Assembly: GCF_900626075.1 (NCBI RefSeq)
Contig: NZ_UYZY01000004.1
Coordinates: forward strand, 372,001 to 436,000
DNA from: Clostridium transplantifaecale
GTDB taxonomy: Bacteria > Bacillota > Clostridia > Lachnospirales > Lachnospiraceae
Length of the DNA stretch: 64,000 bases
Reading direction: 5' to 3'
The position numbers and the translations under genes were made by a program. The notes below the pieces were generated by a model. That model was not told the origin of the DNA and ran no database searches. It was given only the letters and a program-made list of their open reading frames with translations. Numbering within the stretch: the stretch's first letter is position 1; the number at the start of each line of letters is the position of its first letter. Below are positions 17,864 to 26,375 of this stretch, piece after piece.

Positions 17864-19789
17864 ATGTTCTGTCAGAATGCAGATGACGGAAAAGGAGATT
17901 TGAAATTTTATATGGATAAATATCAGGTATTAAAACACTATTTTGGATATGAAGAATTCCGGGAGGGGCAGGAAGCGTTGATTGACAGCATCCTCTCCGG
18001 ACAGGATACTTTGGGAATTATGCCTACAGGAGCCGGAAAGTCGTTGTGTTTTCAGGTTCCGGCCCTGATGATGAAGGGAATCACTCTAGTCATTTCACCA
18101 TTAATTTCTTTAATGCAGGATCAGGTATCAGCCCTGAACCAGGCCGGCGTTCATGCCGCGTATCTGAACAGCTCCCTGACGGTAAGCCAGTATTATAAAG
18201 CGCTCTCCTATGCAAGAGAGGGGCGGTATCCGATTATTTATGTTGCGCCTGAGAGGCTGGTAACGGAGGAATTTCTTGATTTTGCCACACACGCGGAGAT
18301 TTCGATGCTGGTCGTTGACGAGGCTCACTGTGTATCACAGTGGGGACAGGATTTCAGACCGAGTTATTTAAAGATTATGGAGTTTGTCGATAAGCTTCCG
18401 AAGAGGCCGGTCATCAGTGCCTTCACCGCGACCGCGACAAAAGAAGTGAGGGATGATGTGATTGACATCCTGATGCTGAGGGAACCGACGGTGGTGGCAA
18501 CCGGATTTGACCGGCCGAATCTGTGGTTCTCGGTACAGTCGCCGAAAGACCGATATGCGACGATGAAAAATTACATAGAATGCCATCCGGGCCAGAGCGG
18601 CATTGTCTACTGCCTGACCAGAAAGACGGTGGAGGAGGTCAGCCAGAGGCTGGCCGATGAAGGTTTTGAGGTGACACGTTACCATGCGGGGCTGAGCGAC
18701 GCAGAGAGAAAACGCAACCAGGAAGATTTTATTTATGACAGAAAGAATCTGATGATCGCAACGAATGCGTTTGGCATGGGAATTGATAAATCGGATGTGC
18801 GGTTTGTCATTCATTACAACATGCCGAAAAACATTGAGAGTTATTATCAGGAGGCGGGGCGCGCGGGCAGAGACGGTGAACCGGCCGAGTGCATCCTGCT
18901 GTATGGTGGCCAGGATGTGATTACCAACCAGTTTTTTATTGACAATAACCAGGACAACCAGGAACTCGACTTTGTGACCAGAGAGCTGGTTCAGGAAAGG
19001 GATCGCGATCGTCTTCGCAAGATGACATATTACTGCTTTACCAATGAATGCCTGAGGGATTACATCCTGCGCTATTTCGGGGAGTACGGCGGAAATTACT
19101 GCGGAAACTGTTCAAACTGTCTGAGTCAGTTTGAGACGGCGGATGTGACGGAGACGGCGAAAGCAATAATCGGCTGTGTGGAAGACTGCAGGCAGAGATA
19201 TGGCGTGAACGTGATTCTTGACACGGTCCGCGGAGCCAACACGGCTAAAATCAGGCAGTACCGCATGGACGAGAACGCATGGTATGCTGCGGCCGCCAAG
19301 GTGCCGGCATTTAAACTGCGCCAGGTGATGAACTACCTGCTTCTCAACGATTATCTGCGGGTAACAAATGATGAATACATGCTTGTGAAACTGACGGAAA
19401 AATCAATGGCTGTTCTGAATGACGAGGAAGCTGTTGTCATGAAGATGGCAAAAGAGCAGGAACACGAAGCGAAAGAGAAAGGCGGGAAGAAGAAAAAAAA
19501 CGGCAAGGGTTTTGCTGCCGGACTTTCCGGCGCGGAATTTACCGAGGAGGACGAGAAGCTGTTTGAAAAGCTTCGGACACTTCGGATGGAGATTGCCAGA
19601 GAGGCAAAGGTCCCGCCGTATATTGTATTTTCTGATAAAACGCTGACCCATATGAGTATTGTGAAACCTCAGTCAAGGGAGGAGATGCTTAATGTGTCCG
19701 GCGTTGGGGAAATTAAGTATGAGAAGTATGGGGACAGGTTCCTGGAATGTGTGCGCGAATCTGCCGTTGATCCGATTGTCATAAATTAA
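17864..19789 (+). CDS. recQ: ATP-dependent DNA helicase RecQ
   Basis: A 641-residue superfamily 2 helicase that unwinds DNA 3' to 5' in repair and recombination. Walker A is MPTGAGKS (about 53-60) and the DEAH box with the RecQ-specific aromatic loop follows ([12 protein letters not shown], about 150-161). Helicase motif VI is [10 protein letters not shown] zinc-binding segment ends in CGNCSNC near residue 415, then come a winged-helix RQC domain and a C-terminal HRDC domain (about 560-635). The start at 17864 has AGAGGG upstream; an alternative ATG at 17912 begins [13 protein letters not shown], closer to other RecQ N-termini. Confidence 0.95.
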   Translation: MFCQNADDGKGDLKFYMDKYQVLKHYFGYEEFREGQEALIDSILSGQDTLGIMPTGAGKSLCFQVPALMMKGITLVISPLISLMQDQVSALNQAGVHAAYLNSSLTVSQYYKALSYAREGRYPIIYVAPERLVTEEFLDFATHAEISMLVVDEAHCVSQWGQDFRPSYLKIMEFVDKLPKRPVISAFTATATKEVRDDVIDILMLREPTVVATGFDRPNLWFSVQSPKDRYATMKNYIECHPGQSGIVYCLTRKTVEEVSQRLADEGFEVTRYHAGLSDAERKRNQEDFIYDRKNLMIATNAFGMGIDKSDVRFVIHYNMPKNIESYYQEAGRAGRDGEPAECILLYGGQDVITNQFFIDNNQDNQELDFVTRELVQERDRDRLRKMTYYCFTNECLRDYILRYFGEYGGNYCGNCSNCLSQFETADVTETAKAIIGCVEDCRQRYGVNVILDTVRGANTAKIRQYRMDENAWYAAAAKVPAFKLRQVMNYLLLNDYLRVTNDEYMLVKLTEKSMAVLNDEEAVVMKMAKEQEHEAKEKGGKKKKNGKGFAAGLSGAEFTEEDEKLFEKLRTLRMEIAREAKVPPYIVFSDKTLTHMSIVKPQSREEMLNVSGVGEIKYEKYGDRFLECVRESAVDPIVIN

Positions 19790-19836
19790 TAATATCTGAT
19801 ATCTTATAAAAAAATCATAAATGTACAGATTTTATC

Positions 19837-19865
19837 TTGTTATAGTCCCGGGCTTTTAGTATAAT
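19837..19865 (+). promoter_or_regulatory. Promoter of PRT-like gene
   Basis: TTGTTA (19837-19842), a 17-base spacer and TATAAT (19860-19865), 46 bases before the ATG at 19911. Confidence 0.7.
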
Positions 19866-19910
19866 AAAGATAAGTTACAGTTGAGACTTTCTTATGAAGG
19901 GGGCGTTTAT

Positions 19911-20549
19911 ATGGAGAATAAGTATACAAAGATTAAGACAGCAGGAACCGATCTTTCATTAAAGGTACTGCCGGGACATTTTGCAACCAACCACGCCCAT
20001 ATCAATTACTACATTGATATGACTACAATGAAGACAAGAACCAGCGAGGCCCAGGAAGTGGCCAGAGATCTGGTAAGCATGTATCTCTATGACACGGTGA
20101 TTGATACAATTGTGTGTATGGAGGAGACAGAAGTAATCGGAGCATTTTTGTCGGAAGAACTGACCAAGGGCGGCTTTCTCTCCATGAATGCACACAAGAC
20201 AGTTTACGTTGTAAGTCCTGAATTTAACAACAACAGCCAGATTATCTTCAGGGAGAACCTGCTCCCGATGATCAGGGGAAAACACGTGATGATTCTGATG
20301 TCCACGGTAACAACAGGGCTTACGGTTAATAAAGCCGTTGAGTGTATCCAGTACTATGACGGCATCCTCATGGGAGTATCGGCAATATTCAGCGCGCTTG
20401 ACGAGGTTAACGGAGTTCCGATTAAAGCGGTGTTCGGCAAGAAAGATTTACCGGACTATGCCTATTCAGACTACAGAAACTGCCCGCAGTGTAAGGCAGG
20501 AAAGAAACTGGATGCGCTTGTAAACACGTTTGGCTATTCATTATTATAA
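19911..20549 (+). CDS. Phosphoribosyltransferase-like protein (orotate PRT type)
   Basis: A 212-residue protein whose fold resembles type I phosphoribosyltransferases: the segment VMILMSTVTTGLTVNKAVECIQYYDG lies where the PRPP loop normally reads DDVxTTG. Here the two acidic residues before TTG are replaced (MSTVTTG), which questions PRPP-dependent catalysis. A C-terminal CPQCKAG pair of cysteines could bind metal. The ATG at 19911 follows GAAGGGGG; a TTG-started extension to 19881 has no support. The name is a family-level call; a regulatory or inactive homologue is possible. Confidence 0.7.
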   Translation: MENKYTKIKTAGTDLSLKVLPGHFATNHAHINYYIDMTTMKTRTSEAQEVARDLVSMYLYDTVIDTIVCMEETEVIGAFLSEELTKGGFLSMNAHKTVYVVSPEFNNNSQIIFRENLLPMIRGKHVMILMSTVTTGLTVNKAVECIQYYDGILMGVSAIFSALDEVNGVPIKAVFGKKDLPDYAYSDYRNCPQCKAGKKLDALVNTFGYSLL

Positions 20550-20679
20550 GAGTAATAGCCGCGCCTCTGTATTTTACTGCAAGGTGTAATCCGGTATCAA
20601 TGGCTCAAAGAATTAAATTTTGGAAAATTTGATTTATAACCTGTATGGTTTACTGGTTAAGTTTGTTTCGATATGATTT

Positions 20680-20716
20680 AGAGGGCATGTTGTAAGAAAA
20701 CATGTCCTCTTTTTTT
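20680..20716 (+). terminator. Terminator after PRT-like gene
   Basis: AGAGGGCATGTT (20680-20691) pairs with AACATGTCCTCT (20699-20710) with one mismatch, followed by a run of T. The remainder of the 20550-20888 gap holds the inverted repeat at 20723-20763 and the promoter and operator of the next gene. Confidence 0.88.
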
Positions 20717-20722
20717 GAGTGA

Positions 20723-20763
20723 TTGGCAATAAAAAGTTCGCGGAGCGTGCTTTTTGTTGCCAA
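20723..20763. repeat. Imperfect 41-bp inverted repeat
   Basis: TTGGCAATAAAAAG at the left arm mirrors CTTTTTGTTGCCAA at the right arm, around a CGCGGAGCG centre. A-rich and T-rich arms mean it could end transcription in either direction; it lies just after a separate terminator. Confidence 0.6.
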
Positions 20764-20806
20764 TTTTGCCCTTCGGCAGCGTTTCCGCCTCCTCAACTAA
20801 ATCTTC

Positions 20807-20865
20807 TTGACAAAGCCTTTCCCCTTCGATATAATAATATTGGACACTGGATACAATTGGATACC
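20807..20865 (+). promoter_or_regulatory. Catabolic-operon promoter with candidate GntR operator
   Basis: Consensus TTGACA (20807-20812), a 17-base spacer and TATAAT (20830-20835). Directly after it, 20840-20865 contains TTGGACAC, TGGATAC and TTGGATAC half-sites in tandem. Read on the minus strand, 24579-24603 upstream of dctP has the same order: TTGGACAC, CGGATA, TTGGATAC. A site over the transcription start implies repression. Confidence 0.7.
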
Positions 20866-20888
20866 CCATTAAAGCCAGGAGGTATCAC

Positions 20889-21707
20889 ATGAGTAATCTA
20901 ACAATAAGACCTATCAATACAGGCTTTGTGACAATGATCCCAAAGCAGTATCTTTACCACCATTCAACGGTGGCATTCTATCCGGACGCCTCTGATCAGG
21001 AAGAGGAGTATCCGGTCTTTACGTACCTTGTAGAAGGGGGCGACAAGCTTTTGCTGGTAGACACCGGCATGGCATACACGGAACGCGCCGATCAATATCA
21101 CCATCATGGTTCCCGCCAGCCGGAAGGAATGGCGATCACAGAGCAGCTGGCCGTTTTGGGATATCAACCGGAGGACATTGATATTGTAGTGTTTACCCAT
21201 TTGCACTGGGATCACTGTTTTTATATGGAAAAATTCACGAATGCCCAATTTTATGTTAACCGAAAAGAATATGAATTTGCAATGAACCCCATTCCGCTGT
21301 ATTACAAGTCCTATGAAGCTCCGGAACTTGGAATCACCAGGCCTTTTGAGGGTATTGAGATGAATCTCGTCGAAGGTGAGACGGAGATCATGCCGGGAGT
21401 GCGGGTATTTGAGACGCCGGGGCATTCTGTGGGACATCAGTCCGTTGAGATTGACACGGAGACCGGTAAATATATCTGCTGTGGTGATTCTATTTTTATC
21501 ATGGATAATGTGAAGCCAATCGAAAAACTGCATTATGATATCACTCCGCCCAACCGTTTTTCCGATATTGTATCCACCTGGAAGAGTATTGAGCTTATTA
21601 AGGAGCGGGCGGAGAGCCTGGATCGGATTCTTACATGCCACGACAGGGAGATACTTGAACGATCTGCCGCGACGCCTGTACTTGGACTGAAAGAGAAAGG
21701 CAGGTGA
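20889..21707 (+). CDS. MBL-fold metallo-hydrolase (lactonase-like)
   Basis: This 272-residue metallo-beta-lactamase-fold hydrolase has the dinuclear metal motif HLHWDH, preceded by VDTGMAY and followed by TPGHSVGHQS, CCGDSIF and LTCHDRE, which supply the remaining ligands. The layout resembles the N-acyl homoserine lactonase family, so hydrolysis of a lactone or related ester is likely. As first gene of a catabolic operon it probably opens a ring in the substrate imported by the DctPQM system; quorum quenching is the less likely alternative here. GGAGG precedes the ATG. Confidence 0.85.
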   Translation: MSNLTIRPINTGFVTMIPKQYLYHHSTVAFYPDASDQEEEYPVFTYLVEGGDKLLLVDTGMAYTERADQYHHHGSRQPEGMAITEQLAVLGYQPEDIDIVVFTHLHWDHCFYMEKFTNAQFYVNRKEYEFAMNPIPLYYKSYEAPELGITRPFEGIEMNLVEGETEIMPGVRVFETPGHSVGHQSVEIDTETGKYICCGDSIFIMDNVKPIEKLHYDITPPNRFSDIVSTWKSIELIKERAESLDRILTCHDREILERSAATPVLGLKEKGR

Positions 21708-21735
21708 AAGAAGAAGTCACCGTGACTTCGAGAAT

Positions 21736-22962
21736 ATGGCAGTGATCGCGGTTATAGCCTGCTGTGATACAAAATATCACGAGATAACATTTGTGCGGGA
21801 AAAGATTATAAAAAGCGGTAACCAGCCGCTTATACTGGATATCAGCACGGGACCCAGCATCCCTATAAAAGCCGATATAACACGCGAGGAGGTATTAGCG
21901 GCAGGAGGTTATACCTGGGAGCAGGTACATAGCTTTGATAAGAGCGGAGCTATCTCCGCGATGACAGAGGGGATAGCAAAAACAGTGATGAAACTGTATC
22001 AGCAAAAGCAAATAGACGGTGTGATTGGGATGGGCGGACTGCAGAATACGGTTGTGTGTTCGGCAGCTCTGAGACTGCTGCCCATCGGGTTTCCTAAGAT
22101 AATATGTTCCACAATTGCGAGCGGTTCCCGCTGTTTTGATACGGTAGTAGGTGATAAGGATATCGCCGTAATTCCGTCTATCGTTGATTTTGCAGGAATG
22201 AACCCGATCAGTGAAGCTGTGCTGGGAAACACGGTCAGCGCTATGATAGGCATGGTTACCCACGGAAGCAGGGGAATTGATACGAAAGGGGAGCTGTACA
22301 TTGGCACCACTCTGATGGGAATTACCAATGACACTGTTATGCAGGCCTCTGACGAATTGGCGGAAAATGGAATAAAGACGATCAGCTTCCATTCCACTGG
22401 GATCGGGGGAAAGGTGATGGAAGATCTAATCCGGGAAGGGGTCGTTACGGCTGTAATGGATCTTTCTCTGCATGAGATGACGGCGGAGTATTTTGGTGAT
22501 TACGGATACAGCAAAGGCGCCGTAAACCGGCTGTGCGCCGCTGCGGAAATGGGAATACCATCACTTGTATGCCCAGGAGGCATTGACTTTGCCTGTCTGC
22601 GCCCGGAGGAGCTGTTCGATGACCAGGAGGAACGGGGATATGTATGGCACAATAAAGATCTTACGCATACCCGTCTATACGAACACGAGATTTTAGATAT
22701 TACCAGAACGATTGCATTACGGCTCAACCGCTCCGCAGGAAGGACAGAAGTGGTTCTTCCGATGGGAGGGCTGCGTACGCTCAGCTATCCGGGAGAATTC
22801 TTTCATAAGCCGGAAACCATACGGAAAATGAAAAAGATATTTGAGGAGGAACTCAAACCGGAAATCAAATTCAAAGCATATGATTTGAATTTCTGTGATC
22901 CTGAGTTTGCTCATATTTGTGCGCAGGAAATGATGAGCCTTTTAAGCGGAACGGAGAAATGA
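21736..22962 (+). CDS. Tm-1-like ATP-binding domain protein (UPF0261)
   Basis: A 408-residue protein of the Tm-1-like/UPF0261 family. The N-terminal domain opens with VIACCDTKYHEI and contains GMGGLQNTVV and KIICSTIASG, typical of the nucleotide-binding half. The C-terminal half has SFHSTGIGGKVMEDLI and the end MGGLRTLSYPGEFF. Bacterial members are uncharacterised biochemically as far as I know and recur in catabolic operons. It lies between the MBL hydrolase and the aldolase, overlapping the latter by one base, so it probably catalyses or assists a middle step of the same pathway. Confidence 0.85.
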   Translation: MAVIAVIACCDTKYHEITFVREKIIKSGNQPLILDISTGPSIPIKADITREEVLAAGGYTWEQVHSFDKSGAISAMTEGIAKTVMKLYQQKQIDGVIGMGGLQNTVVCSAALRLLPIGFPKIICSTIASGSRCFDTVVGDKDIAVIPSIVDFAGMNPISEAVLGNTVSAMIGMVTHGSRGIDTKGELYIGTTLMGITNDTVMQASDELAENGIKTISFHSTGIGGKVMEDLIREGVVTAVMDLSLHEMTAEYFGDYGYSKGAVNRLCAAAEMGIPSLVCPGGIDFACLRPEELFDDQEERGYVWHNKDLTHTRLYEHEILDITRTIALRLNRSAGRTEVVLPMGGLRTLSYPGEFFHKPETIRKMKKIFEEELKPEIKFKAYDLNFCDPEFAHICAQEMMSLLSGTEK

Positions 22963-23561
22963 TGAAATATAGTGAGTATATGAAAATGGTGGAAGACATG
23001 CGGCAAGCGGCATCTAAATTTTATGCGCTCCGTTACCAAATGAGCAACGGCGGCAATTTGAGTGTCAGGATTCCGGGAAAAGACTGGATGCTTGTTAAGG
23101 GAACCGATGTCGCTTTTGATGAGGTCGGTCCCGATACGGTTGTCATCACCGATTTTGACGGCAATATAATTCAGGGGGAGCTGCGGCCCTCTAAAGAAGC
23201 GCTGCTGCATGGAGCCATCTATAAGGAGGTGGCGGGGGCAGGCGCCATTATGCATTGTCATTCGCCGTATGCTACGGCATGGGCGGCAGGCCATAGGGAA
23301 CTTCAGTTTGCCACTCATCATTCTGAGATGAAGCTGAAGGGAGTGGTACCGGTGTTCGACACCCACTCCTATGCGGTGCCAAAGGAATATTTTCCGCAGA
23401 TTATTAAATTCTTTAAGGATAATCCCGGCGCTAACGCCTTTTTACTGAAGGGGCACGGACAGGTGACGGTTGGAAAAAATATGAGAGAGGCTGCGTATCT
23501 GGCGGAACTGGTAGAGGAGACGGCGCAAATCTCTGTTTTTTCCCAAAGTCACGTGGATTAA
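22962..23561 (+). CDS. Class II aldolase/adducin-family protein
   Basis: A 199-residue class II aldolase. The zinc ligands are visible as HCH (IMHCHSPYATAW) and the later His in LKGHGQVTVG; the catalytic-acid region is RPSKEALLH. The length and the NGGNLSVRI opening fit fuculose-1-phosphate aldolase-type or decarboxylating members. It would cleave or decarboxylate the intermediate of the operon. The start is set at 22962 (TGATG overlap with the previous stop), with CGGAGAA upstream; a longer TTG frame from 22917 is unsupported. Confidence 0.88.
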   Translation: MKYSEYMKMVEDMRQAASKFYALRYQMSNGGNLSVRIPGKDWMLVKGTDVAFDEVGPDTVVITDFDGNIIQGELRPSKEALLHGAIYKEVAGAGAIMHCHSPYATAWAAGHRELQFATHHSEMKLKGVVPVFDTHSYAVPKEYFPQIIKFFKDNPGANAFLLKGHGQVTVGKNMREAAYLAELVEETAQISVFSQSHVD

Positions 23562-23646
23562 ACCGGAGAAAGAAAATTTTTGTGGATTTTCCATTGCCGG
23601 TAAATGATAATCAGCATGATGGGTGCACAGATTAGCCGCCAACGAA

Positions 23647-23697
23647 AAGGGTGTCTCTGATTTCCGCTAAAGCGGGAGAAATCAGAGACACCTTTTT
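23647..23697 (+). terminator. Terminator of the aldolase operon
   Basis: GGTGTCTCTGATTT pairs with AAATCAGAGACACC around a loop holding CCGCTAAAGCGGG, followed by TTTTT. It probably also ends the converging GntR transcript, since A-rich sequence precedes the hairpin. Confidence 0.92.
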
Positions 23698-23728
23698 AGA
23701 TTAAGAAAAATTGTTCCCGGCAGATAAA

Positions 23729-24388
23729 TCAGGAAAAATTCACATGAGTGCCGACGCTGTTGACAACATCTTTCAGATGATCTGCGATTGCTTCTTTTGT
23801 TGCTGAAATATTTCGCTTTCTCAAACCCTGGATGATGCGGGCGTGCTCAGAAAGAGTGTCATTAGCCCGTCCCTCCAGGGAATAGTAGATAGATTTGAAG
23901 GAATCGCATTTATTCCAGAGTCCCTCCAGAATCTCTACGGTATTCGTGCATCCGGACAGGGAGCAGAGCAGAGAATGAAATTGACGGTCGAGCTGCATAA
24001 ATTCTTTCGAAGTGTTGGAGAAGCTCAGCATGCGCAGGTTAATAGCCTCCACGGCATCGATGTCTTCATCGGACGCTTTGATGCAGGTTCTGGCCGCGCA
24101 GTATTGTTCCATTAGAATTCTGACCTCATAAATTTCATTGAGATGTTCCCTGGAAAGTTTAAAGACCACGGCTCCGCAATGAGGCTTGGTAATCAGCAGT
24201 CCCTCCGCCTCGAGACGTTTCATGGCATCTCTGACGGGGGTTCGGCTGACGCCTAATTTTTGTGTAAGGCTCTCCTGGGCAATATGTTCGCCGGGTTTAA
24301 AATCCCCCTGAATGATTGCATTCTTTATCCAAAGATAAACAGAATCAGAAACGGTTGTATATTGGATTAACGGTGTGGTGTTCTCCAT
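23729..24388 (-). CDS. GntR-family regulator with FCD domain
   Basis: A 219-residue FadR-subfamily regulator. The N-terminal winged helix-turn-helix (residues about 10-78) includes GDFKPGEHIAQESLTQKLG and SRTPVRDAMKRLEAEGLL. The FCD ligand-binding domain (about 85-210) holds the expected Asp and His positions (DRQFHSLLC, SEHARIIQGL) for a metal-bound carboxylate effector. It sits between two catabolic operons whose promoters share its likely operator, so it probably represses both until an acidic effector appears. Confidence 0.93.
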   Translation of the reverse strand: MENTTPLIQYTTVSDSVYLWIKNAIIQGDFKPGEHIAQESLTQKLGVSRTPVRDAMKRLEAEGLLITKPHCGAVVFKLSREHLNEIYEVRILMEQYCAARTCIKASDEDIDAVEAINLRMLSFSNTSKEFMQLDRQFHSLLCSLSGCTNTVEILEGLWNKCDSFKSIYYSLEGRANDTLSEHARIIQGLRKRNISATKEAIADHLKDVVNSVGTHVNFS

Positions 24389-24430
24389 AAGCGGCTCCCC
24401 TCTTTGATTTAGAAATAATTTTCAGATTTA

Positions 24431-24481
24431 AATATACTCTAAAATAGGTACATTGTCAATCGATTGGACAATGTATCCAAT
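24431..24481 (-). promoter_or_regulatory. GntR promoter with palindromic operator
   Basis: On the minus strand, TTGACA (24454-24459) and TATATT (24431-24436) are 17 bases apart. Just upstream is a 19-bp palindrome, ATTGGACA-ATG-TATCCAAT (24463-24481), with one mismatch between its 8-base arms. It is the best version of the half-sites found at the other two promoters of this island. Confidence 0.7.
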
Positions 24482-24538
24482 GTTGAATAATATTATTGTA
24501 AGATATAGATAAAATATTGTCAAGAAAATAATTATTTA

Positions 24539-24603
24539 TTGACAATATATACAATAAGTTGTACAATGTGCCTATAGAAATGTATCCAATATCCGGTGTC
24601 CAA
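24539..24603 (+). promoter_or_regulatory. dctPQM promoter with candidate GntR operator
   Basis: TTGACA (24539-24544), a 17-base spacer and TACAAT (24562-24567). The segment 24579-24603, downstream of the -10, carries TGTATCCAAT and GGTGTCCAA and is the reverse complement of the arrangement at 20840-20865. Confidence 0.68.
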
Positions 24604-24649
24604 CGGAAAAGGAAAAGTTGTAACGGCAAATTGAGAAAGGATGGAGAAG

Positions 24650-25801
24650 ATGAAAAAAAACAGGTTATTTGCATTGGGGATGGCGGCAGCAGTAGCAATT
24701 TCAACGATGACGGGGTGTGGAAGCAGCAGTACACAGGCGAAAGAGACAGCAGCTCCGGCTGAACAGGGAGGCTCGGAAACAGCGGCTCCGTCAGAAAAGA
24801 AGGAAAAAATCACATTGAGGATTGGATCCGGTCATTCGGAATCGAATCCATGGATTACGGCGCTGGAAAATTATTTTGTTAAAAATGTTTCAGAACGCGT
24901 GAGTTCAGAGACAAATTATGAGATTGACTGGGTTAAATCTTACGGCGGTTCCGTTATTTCCCTGGGTAATGAGCTTCAGGGCGTACAGGACGGCCTGGTG
25001 GATATCGGTTGTACGATTCTTGTGTTTGAGGCATCCAGGCTTCCGCTTCAGGATATGGTTTACAGCATGCCGTTTTCCTGTTCCGATCCACTGGTGGTTG
25101 CGGAGACAATTAAGCAGATGTATGCGGAGTATCCGGAATTTACTTCTATTTATGAGTCAGATTATAACCAGAAGTTTATTGGTATCGGGGTGTCGGATCC
25201 TTACGGTTTTTACAGTACCAAGGAAGTAAAATCACTGGATGATGTAAAGGGAATGAAGATAGGGGCAGCCGGCATCAACCTCTCATGGATTGAAGGCTCC
25301 GGAGCAGTAGGTGTCCAGACCTCTTTAAACGATACATATCAGAACCTGCAGACCAACGTTTGTCAGGCAACGATACAGCCGACACACTCCTGTGTCAATT
25401 TAAAGGTTTATGAGGTTGCCCCTTATTATCTGGATGCCAATTTTAACGTAGTGCCATTTAACGCAATTACGGTCAATATGGATACATGGAAAGACCTTCC
25501 GGCAGAAGTACAGGCTATTCTCACGGAAGTGGGAGAGGGATATCTGGACTATGAGGCAAATTATATTAATGAAATCCATGAGAAAGATCTGGCGGATTTA
25601 AAGGAAAAAGGATGTACCATCGTTACCCTGAGCAGAGAAGAGCAGGAAAAATGGGCGGCCAGCTTACCGGATATTGTTAACGGCCTTGTAAAGAACCTGG
25701 ACAATGCAGGGTACAAAGGAGCCGAGATTGTCGAGAAATATTACCAGATTCTCGAATCAAAGGGAATTGAAAGAGTACGCGACTGGAATATTGCAGACTG
25801 A
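24650..25801 (+). CDS. dctP: TRAP transporter solute-binding lipoprotein (DctP family)
   Basis: A 383-residue DctP-type binding protein. It has a signal MKKNRLFALGMAAAVAIS and lipobox TGC near residue 22, a Gln/Ala/Glu linker, then the binding domain with ITLRIGSGHSESNPW. The family arginine that grips a ligand carboxylate is not assigned here. It captures an organic acid outside the membrane for DctQM. The ATG at 24650 is preferred for its signal peptide; another ATG at 24641 is three codons earlier. The first gene of dctPQM. Confidence 0.93.
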   Translation: MKKNRLFALGMAAAVAISTMTGCGSSSTQAKETAAPAEQGGSETAAPSEKKEKITLRIGSGHSESNPWITALENYFVKNVSERVSSETNYEIDWVKSYGGSVISLGNELQGVQDGLVDIGCTILVFEASRLPLQDMVYSMPFSCSDPLVVAETIKQMYAEYPEFTSIYESDYNQKFIGIGVSDPYGFYSTKEVKSLDDVKGMKIGAAGINLSWIEGSGAVGVQTSLNDTYQNLQTNVCQATIQPTHSCVNLKVYEVAPYYLDANFNVVPFNAITVNMDTWKDLPAEVQAILTEVGEGYLDYEANYINEIHEKDLADLKEKGCTIVTLSREEQEKWAASLPDIVNGLVKNLDNAGYKGAEIVEKYYQILESKGIERVRDWNIAD

Positions 25802-25838
25802 TTGACAGAAAAAGGAATTGTTAAGGAAGGATGAATAC

Positions 25839-26375
25839 ATGGCCATTCTGCGAAAAATTGACAAAATGCTGGAGCGTTTTCTGAGCATTATGGATGGAAT
25901 TGCATCTATATCCATTTTTATAATTATGATTTTAATCACCGCAGATGTACTCAGCCGCTTACTGCTTAATAAGCCGTTTGTGGGTACAGCGGAAATTGTC
26001 TCGAGCATCATCATCATTGTGTGCTTTTTAGAAATTCCCTACGTGGCGGTAAAGGGGGCACACGTACGGACGACGATGCTCTACGACAAGGTCGGGACAA
26101 AGGGGAAGCTGGTTATTGATATCATAGCGGCATTTCTGGGTATTCTCGTATATTCGTTTATCATTAAGGCGAGCTGGGGAAACCTGCTCCATGCAATCAG
26201 CATCGGCGAGGCGGAGATTGCGGGTTCGTTCCGTGTCACGACGGTTCCGGGAAGATTTGCGATTATCTTTGGCTCCGGGTTAATGATCCTGGAATTTATT
26301 GACCAGATTATTAAATTTGGCTACAGGCTTGTCACAGGAAAAAAAATTTATGAAGAAGGGGGGAATAAGCGGTGA
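25839..26375 (+). CDS. dctQ: TRAP transporter small permease subunit (DctQ)
   Basis: A 178-residue membrane protein with four hydrophobic helices (around residues 20-42, 52-70, 90-110, 133-155) and the DctQ-type segment EIPYVAVKGAHVRTTMLYD. It pairs with DctM to form the membrane part of the transporter. AAGGAAGG precedes the ATG at 25839; the frame extends upstream only with a TTG. Its stop overlaps the GTG of dctM. Confidence 0.92.
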   Translation: MAILRKIDKMLERFLSIMDGIASISIFIIMILITADVLSRLLLNKPFVGTAEIVSSIIIIVCFLEIPYVAVKGAHVRTTMLYDKVGTKGKLVIDIIAAFLGILVYSFIIKASWGNLLHAISIGEAEIAGSFRVTTVPGRFAIIFGSGLMILEFIDQIIKFGYRLVTGKKIYEEGGNKR

